DNA of 64,000 nucleotides from Saprospiraceae bacterium (lineage in GTDB: Bacteria; Bacteroidota; Bacteroidia; Chitinophagales; Saprospiraceae): NCBI GenBank assembly GCA_013214355.1, contig JABSSL010000024.1, positions 62,001 to 126,000 on the forward strand. The letters run 5' to 3'. The position numbers were made by a program, and so were the translations under genes. This document shows positions 8,266 to 17,742 of the stretch, one piece after another (the first letter of the stretch is position 1; every line of letters starts with the position of its first letter). The notes beneath the pieces are model-generated. The model was not told where the DNA came from, made no database searches, and worked only from the letters and a program-made list of their open reading frames with translations.

Positions 8266-10128
8266 ATGCATTGCAAACATATAATCTGGCTCTTTTCCGC
8301 CTTTTGCTGGCTTAGCTGCCAAGGCCCCGCCGAGGACCTCCCACCCCCCAACATACTTTGGATCACCTGCGAGGACATTAGTCCGAACCTAGGCGCCTAC
8401 GGAGACACCTATGCATACACCCCTAACCTAGACCAGCTGGCTAGAGAAGGCGTATTATACAAACAAGCTATTGCCTCAGCTCCGGTCTGCGCCGTGGCCC
8501 GCTCTAGCATCATCACGGGTTTATATGCTTCGAGTCAAGGAACACAATACATGCGCTGTAAGGGCCAATTACCTGAAACGGTAGAGCTTTATCCAACCTA
8601 CTTAAGAGAAGCAGGCTACTTCTGTACCAACAATAGCAAAACAGATTATAACCTAGCCATCAATAATAAGGCTTGCTGGGATGAATGTACAAGGGACGCT
8701 CACTGGCGAAACCGCCCTGACACTGGACAGCCCTTCTTTTCTATCTTCAATTTTGGTACTTCCCACGAAAGCCGCGTGAACGATGCCGAACGCTACGAAC
8801 AGGCTATCGCGAATGTAGACCCCAAGCTATTAAAATCTCCGGGAGAAGTTCCCCTCCCCCCCTACTATCCAGATACAGATACTGTCCGAGCATTGTGGAG
8901 TAGATACTATAATATTATTACCGCTATGGATCAGCAAGTAGGTGAGCTTCTTGCTGAATTAGAAGCAGATGATTTGCTGGAGAACACCATCATATTCTTC
9001 TATTCAGATCATGGTGCCGGCCTTCCTCGGCATAAGCGTTGGTTATATGATGCTGGTCTGCAAGTTCCGCTTATCGTGAAAGCACCTAAAAAATATCAAC
9101 ATCTACTGCCCATGTCTGCTGGAAGCGAAACGGATGAATTGGTCAGTTTCATCGATCTTCCCCCTACCCTGCTGCAATTAGCCAATATCCCAATTCCGAA
9201 TCACATGCAAGGACGCGCCTTCCTGGGCGAAAACTTAAGCCTTCAGCGGACCTATACCTATGCAGGGCGGGATCGTATGGATGAGCGCTATGATATGCAA
9301 AGAGCTGTTCGCTCACAACGATATAAATACATTCGCTACTACGAACCCTACAAGCCCTTCTGCCAGTACATGAATACCCCAGAAAAAGGAGCGATTATGC
9401 AAGCGATTCGGCAGGCGGCAGCGGATAACAGTTTGCCAGAGGCCGGCGCACATATTGTCGCTTCCACTAAACCGGCTGAAGAGTTATTCGATCTACAGAC
9501 GGATCCTTGGGAGTTAAATAATCTGGCCAAAGATCCCAAGTATGTGAAACAATTGGAAGAAATGCGAAAAGCACATGCGGATTGGTCCGATGAAACAAAG
9601 GATACTGGTTTAATCCCCGAAACTATCTTGCGGCGGTGGGAGAAGGAATATGATAAATCGATCTATGCCATTATGAGAGAGGAGAATATCCCCGTTTCCT
9701 TAATCCGCAATATTGCCATCGGAGACCTGGAAATAGAACCTTGGCTAACTGCCTTAAACCATTCCAATGCGGCAGTAAGGTACTGGGCTGCCATTCGGCT
9801 AGGTAATGATTCCAGAACAGTAGAGCATATTCCAGCGCTGTTAGAACGAGCTACCGATTCGATTCCATTGGTGAGCATTGCTACCGCCCGAGCACTATGT
9901 TTGATGGGTGCCGAGGAGCAAGGTATTCCGGTATTGCAACAAGCCTTAAAGCATACAGACGAATGGGTGAGACTGGCCAGCGCTTTGGTCCTAGACGAGA
10001 TGCAAGAGGGGGGTAGACCTGCACTAGCAGATTTGCAATCTGTAATGGAAGACCCTAATAAATATGTAGTTCGAGTAGCCAACCATGCTTTGAATGCCCT
10101 CCAAGGTACTACCCATGTAGTTCCCTAA
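8266..10128 (+). CDS. Sulfatase lipoprotein with C-terminal HEAT-like repeats
   Basis: Type I sulfatase-like protein of 620 residues, similar in layout to heparan N-sulfatase (SGSH-like). A lipobox (WLSC, C18) suggests outer-membrane anchoring. Metal-binding starts at NILWITCEDISP (D37). The formylglycine site reads C75-A-V-A-R79 rather than the standard C-x-P/A-x-R, so the +2 residue is Val. YSDHGAG is the second metal-site motif. From about residue 470 to the end the sequence changes to helical repeats (NAAVRYWAAIRLG, VSIATARALCLMG, EWVRLASALVLDEM, YVVRVANHALNAL), a HEAT-like domain. It sits 41 nt after the DUF6807 gene. Substrate unknown. Confidence 0.85.
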   Translation: MHCKHIIWLFSAFCWLSCQGPAEDLPPPNILWITCEDISPNLGAYGDTYAYTPNLDQLAREGVLYKQAIASAPVCAVARSSIITGLYASSQGTQYMRCKGQLPETVELYPTYLREAGYFCTNNSKTDYNLAINNKACWDECTRDAHWRNRPDTGQPFFSIFNFGTSHESRVNDAERYEQAIANVDPKLLKSPGEVPLPPYYPDTDTVRALWSRYYNIITAMDQQVGELLAELEADDLLENTIIFFYSDHGAGLPRHKRWLYDAGLQVPLIVKAPKKYQHLLPMSAGSETDELVSFIDLPPTLLQLANIPIPNHMQGRAFLGENLSLQRTYTYAGRDRMDERYDMQRAVRSQRYKYIRYYEPYKPFCQYMNTPEKGAIMQAIRQAAADNSLPEAGAHIVASTKPAEELFDLQTDPWELNNLAKDPKYVKQLEEMRKAHADWSDETKDTGLIPETILRRWEKEYDKSIYAIMREENIPVSLIRNIAIGDLEIEPWLTALNHSNAAVRYWAAIRLGNDSRTVEHIPALLERATDSIPLVSIATARALCLMGAEEQGIPVLQQALKHTDEWVRLASALVLDEMQEGGRPALADLQSVMEDPNKYVVRVANHALNALQGTTHVVP

Positions 10129-10218
10129 ATCAAGGATAGCTAAATGAGCAAAAATCAGTTCCCGCCCTAAGAATACGGGTTCAGCTAGCATTTTAAAATC
10201 GAAACAACTAAAATTCAT

Positions 10219-11520
10219 ATGCAATCATCAATTTCAAGACGAAAATTTCTGAAGGCCGCTACCGTGACGGTTGGAGCCTGTACCATTGTCCCAAGGCATG
10301 TTTTGGGCAGGGGATATACGGCGCCAAGCGATCGGATTACCTTGGGTTTTATTGGATGTGGTAGGCAAAGTAATGGACTATCCGCTCGCTTTACAAGGGA
10401 TGCAGAAGCCCAAATCGTGGCAGCTAGTGATGTTTTTAGCACTAAATTAGCTTGGTTCGAAAAGCGAGTAGCAGAATTATATGCTGAACACCGAGGGAAT
10501 GAAGATTACAAGGGAATGAAGACGTATTTGGAATATGAGGAAATGCTGGAACGAGATGATATTGATGCTATAGTAGTTGCTACTCCAGATCATTGGCATG
10601 CCATTCCTTCCATTCAGGCCATGAAGGCGGGTAAGGATGTTTTTTGTGAAAAACCTTTATCTCATACCATCCAGGAAGGGCGAGCTATGGTGAAAGCCTC
10701 CGAAAAATATGGCCGTGTCCTACAGACTGGTAGCATGCAACGCTCTAGAAAGAATTTTCTGCATGCCTGTGAATTGGTCCGCAATGGATACATTGGGGAA
10801 ATCAAGAAGGTAATTGTAAATGTTGGAGACCCTGCGGTGTCCTATGATCTTGAAGCGGAACCGATGCCCGAAAACTTCAATTGGGATCGTTGGTGTGGTC
10901 CATCCCCCGTACTGGCCTATCATTCTCAATTGGCACCGAGCACCAACAAGATCAAATATTGGCCACAATGGAGAAAATACAAAGAGTATGGTGGCGGCAT
11001 ACTATGTGATTGGGGTGCCCATATGTTTGACATAGCACAATGGGGTCTAGGCATGGATCATACCGGCCCGGTAGAATGGATTCCTCCCAAGGACCCTAAA
11101 GCCGTCAGAGGGCTTAAAATGATCTATGCGAATGGAATCGAAATGGTCCATGAAGATTTTGGTCGTGGTTGGGGCGTCCGGTTCATTGGTACAGAAGGGA
11201 CACTTGATGTGAGTCGTAAATATTTGGATTCCAATCCAGAAAATGTTGTCTCCGCTGAAATCAAGTCGGGAGAGACTCGCCTGTATGACAGTCAAGAGAA
11301 TCATTATCAAGATTGGATCAATGCCATCAAGAAAAGATCAAAACCGATCTGCCATGCGGAGATTGGCCACCGCTCCGCCTCCATTTGCAACATTGCTAAT
11401 ATTGCTTACTGGCTAAATCGTCCGCTGAAGTGGGACCCAGTTAAAGAGAAGTTCAACGATAAAGAAGCTAATAAGCTTCGGAAAAAGAAATATAGAAAAG
11501 GATATAAACTAAAAGCATAG
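10219..11520 (+). CDS. Tat-exported Gfo/Idh/MocA oxidoreductase
   Basis: A 433-residue NAD(P)-dependent oxidoreductase with an N-terminal twin-arginine signal (S-R-R-K-F-L-K, residues 5-11, then AATVTVGACTIV). It is therefore predicted to be periplasmic and exported folded with its cofactor. The Rossmann region is ITLGFIGCGRQSNG and the EKP motif reads DVFCEKPLSHT. The middle part (WCGPSPVLAYH, GGGILCDWGAHMFDIAQWGLG) is the form seen in Bacteroidota and Planctomycetota exported members. It is the third gene of the operon and is followed by a terminator. Probable role: oxidation of a sugar or glycoside released by the sulfatase/DUF6807 pair; exact substrate unknown. Confidence 0.85.
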   Translation: MQSSISRRKFLKAATVTVGACTIVPRHVLGRGYTAPSDRITLGFIGCGRQSNGLSARFTRDAEAQIVAASDVFSTKLAWFEKRVAELYAEHRGNEDYKGMKTYLEYEEMLERDDIDAIVVATPDHWHAIPSIQAMKAGKDVFCEKPLSHTIQEGRAMVKASEKYGRVLQTGSMQRSRKNFLHACELVRNGYIGEIKKVIVNVGDPAVSYDLEAEPMPENFNWDRWCGPSPVLAYHSQLAPSTNKIKYWPQWRKYKEYGGGILCDWGAHMFDIAQWGLGMDHTGPVEWIPPKDPKAVRGLKMIYANGIEMVHEDFGRGWGVRFIGTEGTLDVSRKYLDSNPENVVSAEIKSGETRLYDSQENHYQDWINAIKKRSKPICHAEIGHRSASICNIANIAYWLNRPLKWDPVKEKFNDKEANKLRKKKYRKGYKLKA

Positions 11521-11610
11521 CTTGACCAAGTAGAGTAGCAAAGGGCAATAGTCACCTCGATATTTCCCCCGCTACTTCCCTTTACTTTAGCTAAACATTC
11601 TTCCTAAAAG

Positions 11611-11641
11611 AGACTCCTGAGTTTTTCAGTGAGTCTTTTTT
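11611..11641 (+). terminator. Intrinsic terminator after the DUF6807-sulfatase-Gfo operon
   Basis: Stem AGACTC-CTGA pairs with TCAG-t-GAGTCT (one bulged T), with a short T-rich loop and a closing T tract at 11635-11641. It is 90 nt after the Gfo/Idh stop. Confidence 0.75.
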
Positions 11642-11711
11642 GTTGCAATAGGAATACTTTAATCAATCAAAACAAGACTAAAACATGGGCTAGTAATACT
11701 CCAAAAATCTA

Positions 11712-11725
11712 TGCAAACGTTTGCA
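11712..11725. promoter_or_regulatory. Palindromic operator, LacI-type, upstream of susC
   Basis: TGCAAACGTTTGCA is a perfect 14-bp palindrome sharing its core GCAAACGTTTG with the site before the iol operon. It lies 70 nt upstream of the candidate -7 box, a position compatible with either activation or repression. Regulation by a LacI-family protein is inferred. Confidence 0.65.
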
Positions 11726-11795
11726 AAAAAATTGCTTTTCTTGAATTCAGACCTCTCAAATCAAAATTTTTTTTTCATTAAAAATTTTATTTCAC

Positions 11796-11803
11796 TATAT
11801 TTG
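11796..11803 (+). promoter_or_regulatory. Bacteroidota -7 box (TATATTTG) for susCD
   Basis: Exact match to TAnnTTTG. A good -33 TTTG is not visible at the normal distance (the region is a T run), so the promoter may need an activator bound at the upstream palindrome. Confidence 0.45.
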
Positions 11804-11862
11804 AACAAAGAAAATTGCACTATTCTAGTAGTATTCAATCATAAATATTGAATTTTAGAAAG

Positions 11863-11875
11863 TGTCACCGTGACA
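11863..11875. promoter_or_regulatory. Palindrome TGTCAC-C-GTGACA in the susC leader
   Basis: Perfect 6-bp arms around a single C, 60 nt after the candidate -7 box. It may be a second operator or an RNA hairpin; no binding protein is known from this window. Confidence 0.35.
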
Positions 11876-12771
11876 AAATTGATGAAATCGATTGCTTTTT
11901 TGGGCTCTTTTTCGTGAAAAATAAGCTTCAAAATTTCAAGATCATCTTTAGGCACGGAAAACGAAAAACTAACAAAACAAGGCTTTGGAATATTTGAACT
12001 CAATATTCTTAAGACGAGTGGGTACTATGACCAACAGAAGGGTTCATAAGACCTCTTTTAATAAGTCAGTAAAGAATCATGTGAGCGTCCTTTCTGACTC
12101 CAATTCTTTGTTATTCTGCCATATCATCAATTCTCTGGAACGGTTTATTCTATTTAAAGGCAGTCCAGCTACAGTCAACATTAGCGAAAGTTTACCCAAA
12201 GAACCAATGGTACTGCCTTTCCATTCACCCAAGCAAACAGACAAATCCAACCAAGGATACATTCTATCAAAAACTACTTTTAACGTATTAAAGCAACCCT
12301 TAGTGGGACTCAAAATTCTACAGCAGGACTACTTAAGGATGCAGGTGTGCCCTGCAACTGAAATAGATAGGTAAACTGTTTGATTCTGAATTAGAATCCA
12401 AGCATCAGTACATTTAACGTAAATCAAGCAAAAACTTGATTTGACCTTAATTTCCTTTAGAGGGAAGACTGGAGGTTCCAGTTCTTTCAGCTAGGGTTAG
12501 CAGTTGTAGAGCACATTGGCTCCAGGATTAAGGTTGGATAAGTAAAGAGCACAGCAAAATAAAAGGGGGCCTTCTACTTCCTTTACATAGGTAGACATCA
12601 GAGCAGGCGAAAAACCAACACATAAACAAGCTTAGCCTTGCCTTGATTTTCTCCAATTAGTAAGTAGAAATCCTGTTTAAGGACTCTCGTGTCAGCGATT
12701 GTCCTAGGATCGTAATGCCCCGATTTACAATTAGTTACTTAATCATTTTTTAAAACTTAATGGCCGGTATT

Positions 12772-15700
12772 ATGAAACTTAGATTACATCTAAGCATGCC
12801 ACTAGTACTTTTAGTTGTATGCTTTTCCTTATTGAGTATGGCTCCAGCTCAAGCAGCTTCCATACCCAATCCCAATGGGGAGATCGAAGAACTCCCCGTC
12901 GCCGTCCGCTCCGTAACTGGAACAATTACCAGTGAAACAGATGGATCCCCACTCATTGGTGCCACTGTGCGAGTTAAAGGTACAAGCACAGGAACTGTCA
13001 CCGATATCGATGGAAATTTTTCCATTGACGTCGAGGGCAATGATGCGGTACTACTAATCACCTACACAGGTTTCAAAGAGCTTGAGGTAGAGGTGGGTAC
13101 ACAAAGTACACTCCAAATTACGCTCTCAGAAGATTCAACTATTCTAGATGAGGTGGTTGTAGTGGGGTACGGTGTACAGAAAAAACGAGTGGTAACCGGT
13201 GCGATCGCCAACTTAGACGCTGAGAAGATCAGTGCCATTCCAGTTCCTAGTGGCGTACAAGCTATGCAGGGACAGGTAGCTGGTGTAGATATCGTACAGA
13301 CAGGCGGTCGTCCTGGTGCCAACCCGACGATTCGTATTCGTGGACGCCGTTCCATCACGGCATCTAATGATCCGCTATTCGTAATTGACGGTATTCCACA
13401 AACTTCTGGTACCAATGCGATCAACGATATCAACCCACAGGATATCCAATCCATGGAGATTTTGAAAGACGCAGCAGCAACAGCCATTTACGGTTCTAGA
13501 GGTGCGAACGGGGTAATTATCATCACCACCAAGCGTGGTAGCGAAGGTAGAACCATAGTAGCTTATGATGGCTATTTCGGAACTACTAGTGCTCTCCGAA
13601 CAGTTGATATGATGAATGGTGCAGAATATGGTGCGTTGAAGCGTGAATCTCGAAGAAGAGGTTGGGATGGTGAAATTCCTGCGGATGATCTAGTTTGGAC
13701 AGACCCCATCGAGCCTATCTCATTGGCTAATGGTACTTCTACTAATTACCAAGACCTAGTATTGGGAGATGGCTGGCAAACTAACCACCAATTGAGTTTA
13801 AGAGGTGGAACAGCCAAGACACAGTTCAACATTGCTTTGGGTTACTTCGACGAGCAAGGTATCATTAGTAATATGGACTTCAGTCGACTAACAGCTCGAG
13901 TAAACCTAGATCACAAGATTGATAAAACGTTTAGTGCTGGTGTATCCTTCTTGGCTACCAACACAGTACAGAACTATGGTTCTAACGCCACCATGGGAGA
14001 AGCCTTGGCTAACAACCCACTTGGTGTACCATATGATGCGGAAGGTAACTTGTTGCTTCTTCCTACCAATGATGGTATTCGTACTAATCCTTTGAATGAA
14101 TTGGTAGAAAATGCGGTGGTAGACGAACGAAGTACTAATCGTATTTTCGTGCCCTTCTATATCAAGGCCAATATCCTAGAAGGTTTGACCTATACTGTCA
14201 ACTTTGGTCCTGACGTACGTCTCTTCAAAAGAGGCGTGTTTACTGGACGTAATACCAACCGAAACCGTGGTGGTATTTCCAATGCTGGCATCCAAAATAA
14301 CCAGGAAATCGGTTATACACTAGAGAATATCTTAAATTATAATAAGTCGTTCTCAGGTGGCCATACGCTAGGAATTACGGGACTTCAAAGTATCCAATCT
14401 CTTAACTTCCAAAGTCACCGAACTGAGGTATCCAACCTACCTTACGAATCGCAATTGTTCCACAACATCGGAACAGCCGAAGTGAAAGGGAACTTAAGCA
14501 GTGCATTGCGTGAATGGACCTTGGCATCCTTCATGGGTCGTATTAACTACGACTATAACAACAAGTATCTTTTCTCTGCTACGCTACGTGCTGATGGATC
14601 CTCTCGTCTTTCTGAAGGAAACAAATGGGCTTACTTCCCAGGTGTATCTTTGGGATGGCGTATCCTAGAAGAACCATTCATGGATAATGTAGGCTGGCTT
14701 GATGAATTGAAGCTGAGAGTATCCTATGGTGCTGTAGGTAATACTTCTATTAATCCTTATCAGACCGCTGGTGCATTATCTCGTACGACTTACGCTTGGG
14801 ATGAAAGTCCTGCCTTTGGTTTTGGTTTGAATCAGATTCCTAACCCAGACTTGGGATGGGAAATTTCCAGCACGACTAACATCGGTGTCGACTTCAGTAT
14901 GTTGAATGGTCGTTTTAACGGTGCCATTGAAGTATACCGTACGAATACTACAGACCTACTGTTAGCTAGAAACCTTCCTTTTACTTCTGGTTACAATAAC
15001 GTTCTTCAGAATATTGGTTCTACACAATCTGATGGTATCGAATTTAGTATCGGGGCAGCTATCGTGAACACCCGAGACTTCCAATGGAATGTGGATTTCA
15101 ACATCTCCACTTACAATGAAAAGATCACAGAGCTTGCATTGAAGGATGAAAATGGCAATGCCATAGATGATATTGGTAACCGTTGGTTTATTGGTCAACC
15201 GATTCGTGTATTCTATGACTATGAAAAGATTGGCATTTACCAAACTAACGAAGCTGACTTGGCTAGCAGTGCCGAGAACAAAGTACCTGGAGAGATTAAG
15301 TTAAGAGACCAGAATGGTGATGGACTCATTACTGCGGCGGATGATCGTATCATCTTAGGAACAGATGTACCTGATTTCCTAGGTGGTATTACCAACCGTC
15401 TATCTTACAAAGGAATTGACTTAAGCTTCTTCTTCTTCTTCCGTCAGGGTGGAATGATCAGAAGTAACTTCCATACTAGCGGTAGTTTCAATGGTCTATT
15501 TGGTCGATACAATAACTTGGATGTGGACTATTGGACACCTAATAATCCAACCAATGAATTCCCTCGTCCTAATGAGAATCAGGAACGTCCAAGAAACAAC
15601 TCTACGCTAGGCTATTTTGATGGCAGTTTCATCAAGTTGCGTAATGCCTCTCTAGGCTACACACTCCCAGAAAGTATTGCTTCTAAATTGAAAATGTCTC

Positions 15701-15870
15701 GTTTGAAAGTATACGTTTCCGGACAGAACTTGTTGGTTTTCTCTCCTTTCGACACATTCGATCCTGAGGTAGATAACACCAATACTGCTTCATTACCAAC
15801 GATTGGTAGTGGTGATTCCATTATTCCTAGTACTAGACTGATTTTGTTTGGTATTAACGCGCAATTCTAA
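12772..15870 (+). CDS. SusC-like TonB-dependent outer-membrane transporter
   Basis: A 1032-residue SusC/RagA-family porin importing oligosaccharides or similar ligands with its SusD partner. I chose the ATG at 12772 (MKLRLHLSMPLVLLV) over 12760, because it begins directly with a signal peptide ending near APAQAA. Next come a carboxypeptidase-like domain (GTITSETDGSPLIGATVRVKG), a TonB-box-like DEVVVVGYGVQKK, the plug (RGRRSITASNDPLFVIDGIP, DAAATAIYGSRGANGVIIITT) and a beta-barrel ending with an aromatic terminus (FGINAQF). There is no N-terminal STN signalling domain, so an anti-sigma partner is unlikely. It is followed directly by susD. A glyco-inositol-like ligand is suggested only by the shared operator. 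Confidence 0.95.
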   Translation: MKLRLHLSMPLVLLVVCFSLLSMAPAQAASIPNPNGEIEELPVAVRSVTGTITSETDGSPLIGATVRVKGTSTGTVTDIDGNFSIDVEGNDAVLLITYTGFKELEVEVGTQSTLQITLSEDSTILDEVVVVGYGVQKKRVVTGAIANLDAEKISAIPVPSGVQAMQGQVAGVDIVQTGGRPGANPTIRIRGRRSITASNDPLFVIDGIPQTSGTNAINDINPQDIQSMEILKDAAATAIYGSRGANGVIIITTKRGSEGRTIVAYDGYFGTTSALRTVDMMNGAEYGALKRESRRRGWDGEIPADDLVWTDPIEPISLANGTSTNYQDLVLGDGWQTNHQLSLRGGTAKTQFNIALGYFDEQGIISNMDFSRLTARVNLDHKIDKTFSAGVSFLATNTVQNYGSNATMGEALANNPLGVPYDAEGNLLLLPTNDGIRTNPLNELVENAVVDERSTNRIFVPFYIKANILEGLTYTVNFGPDVRLFKRGVFTGRNTNRNRGGISNAGIQNNQEIGYTLENILNYNKSFSGGHTLGITGLQSIQSLNFQSHRTEVSNLPYESQLFHNIGTAEVKGNLSSALREWTLASFMGRINYDYNNKYLFSATLRADGSSRLSEGNKWAYFPGVSLGWRILEEPFMDNVGWLDELKLRVSYGAVGNTSINPYQTAGALSRTTYAWDESPAFGFGLNQIPNPDLGWEISSTTNIGVDFSMLNGRFNGAIEVYRTNTTDLLLARNLPFTSGYNNVLQNIGSTQSDGIEFSIGAAIVNTRDFQWNVDFNISTYNEKITELALKDENGNAIDDIGNRWFIGQPIRVFYDYEKIGIYQTNEADLASSAENKVPGEIKLRDQNGDGLITAADDRIILGTDVPDFLGGITNRLSYKGIDLSFFFFFRQGGMIRSNFHTSGSFNGLFGRYNNLDVDYWTPNNPTNEFPRPNENQERPRNNSTLGYFDGSFIKLRNASLGYTLPESIASKLKMSRLKVYVSGQNLLVFSPFDTFDPEVDNTNTASLPTIGSGDSIIPSTRLILFGINAQF

Positions 15871-15920
15871 TTTCAGCGTACAGTTTTATGCTAAACCATT
15901 CAATCAAAGACATAATTAAA

Positions 15921-17609
15921 ATGAAAAATAAAATATATCTTTTCTTATTAACACTGGTGGCCTTCTTTGGCACTTCCTGTGAGAGTTACCTAGAAGAAGA
16001 ACTTGTCTCTGACGTATCTTCTGGTACCTACTATACTACTCCACAAGGTTTTGAAGATGCTGTAAAAGCCACCTATTCCTGGATGAAGCCCTTCTTTAGT
16101 GTAGAAAGAGGCTTTACCATGACTGTCTTCGGTACGGATACCTACACCAATGGTGCAGATGGTGGATGGAAAATGTACAACCGATACACCGGCGACTTGA
16201 ACCCCAACAATGGTTACGCTCGTGATACCTGGAGAGACTTTTATCGTGGTATTAATCAGGCCAATGCCACCATCAACCGTGGCGCCAAGATCGACGCCAT
16301 TAGTCAAGCTACTAAGGATCAACGTATCGCAGAAGTACGTTTCCTAAGAGCCTTGTATTACTTCGTACTGGTACAAACTTATGGAGATATCCACTTGACC
16401 CTTGAAGAAACGGAAGGCGTAGAATTGGAAGCCAACCGTACCTCAGCGGGAGAAATTTACAGTCAGGCCATTATTCCTGATCTTGAATTTGCCATTTCCG
16501 TTCTTCCTGATGTACAGGATGAATATGGTCGCGCTACCAAGCCAGCTGCTGAATTCCTTTTAGCTAAAGTTTTATTGACAAGAAGTTATAAGAGCTATGG
16601 CGAAAGCAACGATGCTAGCCGTGCTGAATCGCTGTTCAGCAACGTAATCAACAACTATGACTTCAAACTCTTAGATGACTTTTCAAGTCTTTGGGACATC
16701 GACAATGAGCAAAACGATGAAGTTGTATTTGTAGTACAGAACTCCAAGTCACAAGTAGATGAAGGCTTGGACGGACAGGGCCACAGAGGTCACCTATATT
16801 TCTTGATGGAATATGACGTACTTCCTGGTATGACTCGTGATATCACGAACGGTCGTCCTTGGAAGCGATTCCGTCCTACCAATTTCCTATTGGGACTTTG
16901 GGATAGAGCTACTGATGCACGCTATGATAAGACCTTTAAGCATGTTTGGTTTTCCAACCGGGAGAGCAATATCCCTACTTGGACATCTGAAGAAGCAGCA
17001 GCAGGACATGTTGACGCTGGTTTGGTTGGATCACCTAAATTCACAGTAGGAGATACCGCTGTTTACATCCCAGGCCCTGGTACAGATGCCGAATGGGGTG
17101 CAGATCGCCAAGCAAAGGCTCGTTACGCGGTTTACTCTAGTGATGAGTGGGATGAGCGCCGATTCCCATCCATGAACAAATGGATCGACCCTACTCGTCC
17201 AGATCGTCAGAAGACACAAGGACAACGTGACTTCATCCTGATGCGCTTAGCGGATGCCTACCTACTCCGAGCTGAAGCACGCCTAGCACAAAATAATACT
17301 GCGGGTGCAGCGGAGGATCTAAACATGATCCGCCGTAGAGGTGCATGGCCAGGACAAGAAGCAGCTGTAGAAATTGATGCCGGAGCTGTAACCTTAGACT
17401 TCATCCTAGATGAAAGAGCTAGAGAGCTAGTTGGTGAAGGACATCGCTGGTGGGATTTGGTTCGTACCAACAAGTTGGTGGAGCGCGTACGCTTGTACAA
17501 CGAACAAGGTGGACCTAACATTCAAGATTTTCATGTACTACGTCCAATTCCACAAGATCAAATTGATAGAACACTCGGTGGATATGGACAGAATCCTGGA
17601 TACCAATAG
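15921..17609 (+). CDS. SusD/RagB-like outer-membrane lipoprotein
   Basis: Surface glycan-binding lipoprotein (562 residues) that forms the lid of the SusC transporter. The ATG at 15921 (MKNKIYLFLLTLVAFFGTSC) gives a clean lipoprotein signal, whereas the upstream in-frame ATG at 15888 adds eleven unlikely residues. SusD hallmarks are the TPR-like helices IAEVRFLRALYYFVLVQTYGDI, the C-terminal LMRLADAYLLRAEARL, and IRRRGAW followed by ILDERARELVGEGHRWWDLVR. Ends with the usual PIPQDQI...NPGY. It begins 50 nt after susC and belongs to the same transcript. Confidence 0.95.
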   Translation: MKNKIYLFLLTLVAFFGTSCESYLEEELVSDVSSGTYYTTPQGFEDAVKATYSWMKPFFSVERGFTMTVFGTDTYTNGADGGWKMYNRYTGDLNPNNGYARDTWRDFYRGINQANATINRGAKIDAISQATKDQRIAEVRFLRALYYFVLVQTYGDIHLTLEETEGVELEANRTSAGEIYSQAIIPDLEFAISVLPDVQDEYGRATKPAAEFLLAKVLLTRSYKSYGESNDASRAESLFSNVINNYDFKLLDDFSSLWDIDNEQNDEVVFVVQNSKSQVDEGLDGQGHRGHLYFLMEYDVLPGMTRDITNGRPWKRFRPTNFLLGLWDRATDARYDKTFKHVWFSNRESNIPTWTSEEAAAGHVDAGLVGSPKFTVGDTAVYIPGPGTDAEWGADRQAKARYAVYSSDEWDERRFPSMNKWIDPTRPDRQKTQGQRDFILMRLADAYLLRAEARLAQNNTAGAAEDLNMIRRRGAWPGQEAAVEIDAGAVTLDFILDERARELVGEGHRWWDLVRTNKLVERVRLYNEQGGPNIQDFHVLRPIPQDQIDRTLGGYGQNPGYQ

Positions 17610-17650
17610 ACATGATTTAGAATGCTAATCTAAGTTATCTATAATGTAAC

Positions 17651-17682
17651 AGCGGTCCGATGGCAACATCGGGCCGCTTTCT
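17651..17682 (+). terminator. Intrinsic terminator after susD
   Basis: AGCGGTCCGATG pairs with CATCGGGCCGCT (one G-T wobble) around a GCAA tetraloop, followed by TTTCTATTTCT. It is 41 nt after the susD stop. Confidence 0.75.
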
Positions 17683-17683
17683 A

Positions 17684-17740
17684 TTTCTCAGATCTACACT
17701 TCCGAAATCTTCGAGATTTCGGAAGTGTAGACCTGAGAAA
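17684..17740. repeat. Long 27-bp-arm hairpin between susD and the Uma2 gene
   Basis: Arms 17684-17710 and 17714-17740 are complementary with one mismatch around a 3-nt loop (TCG). TTTCTCAG at one end pairs with CTGAGAAA at the other. It ends just before the convergent Uma2 gene stop (17743). It is much longer than a normal terminator and comes directly after one; it may end transcription from the minus side or be a small repeat element. Confidence 0.7.
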
Positions 17741-17742
17741 GA

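Larger units (their letters stand above)
11642..12771 (+). other. Long 1.1-kb non-coding region upstream of susC
   Basis: No convincing gene. It contains an operator palindrome (11712-11725), a TAnnTTTG box (11796-11803), ATTCAAT/ATTGAAT arms (11833-11853), a second palindrome TGTCAC-C-GTGACA (11863-11875), and a hairpin with arms AAATCAAG/CTTGATTT around an A-rich loop (12421-12442). A 129-codon ORF at 11985-12374 is compositionally unconvincing. If transcription begins near 11810, the susC message has a leader of nearly 1 kb. Confidence 0.6.

Noticed and set aside
11985-12374. 129-codon ORF in the susC upstream region
   Set aside because: No recognisable motif, unusual composition, no promoter or ribosome-binding signal, and it lies among inverted repeats; more likely leader RNA sequence.
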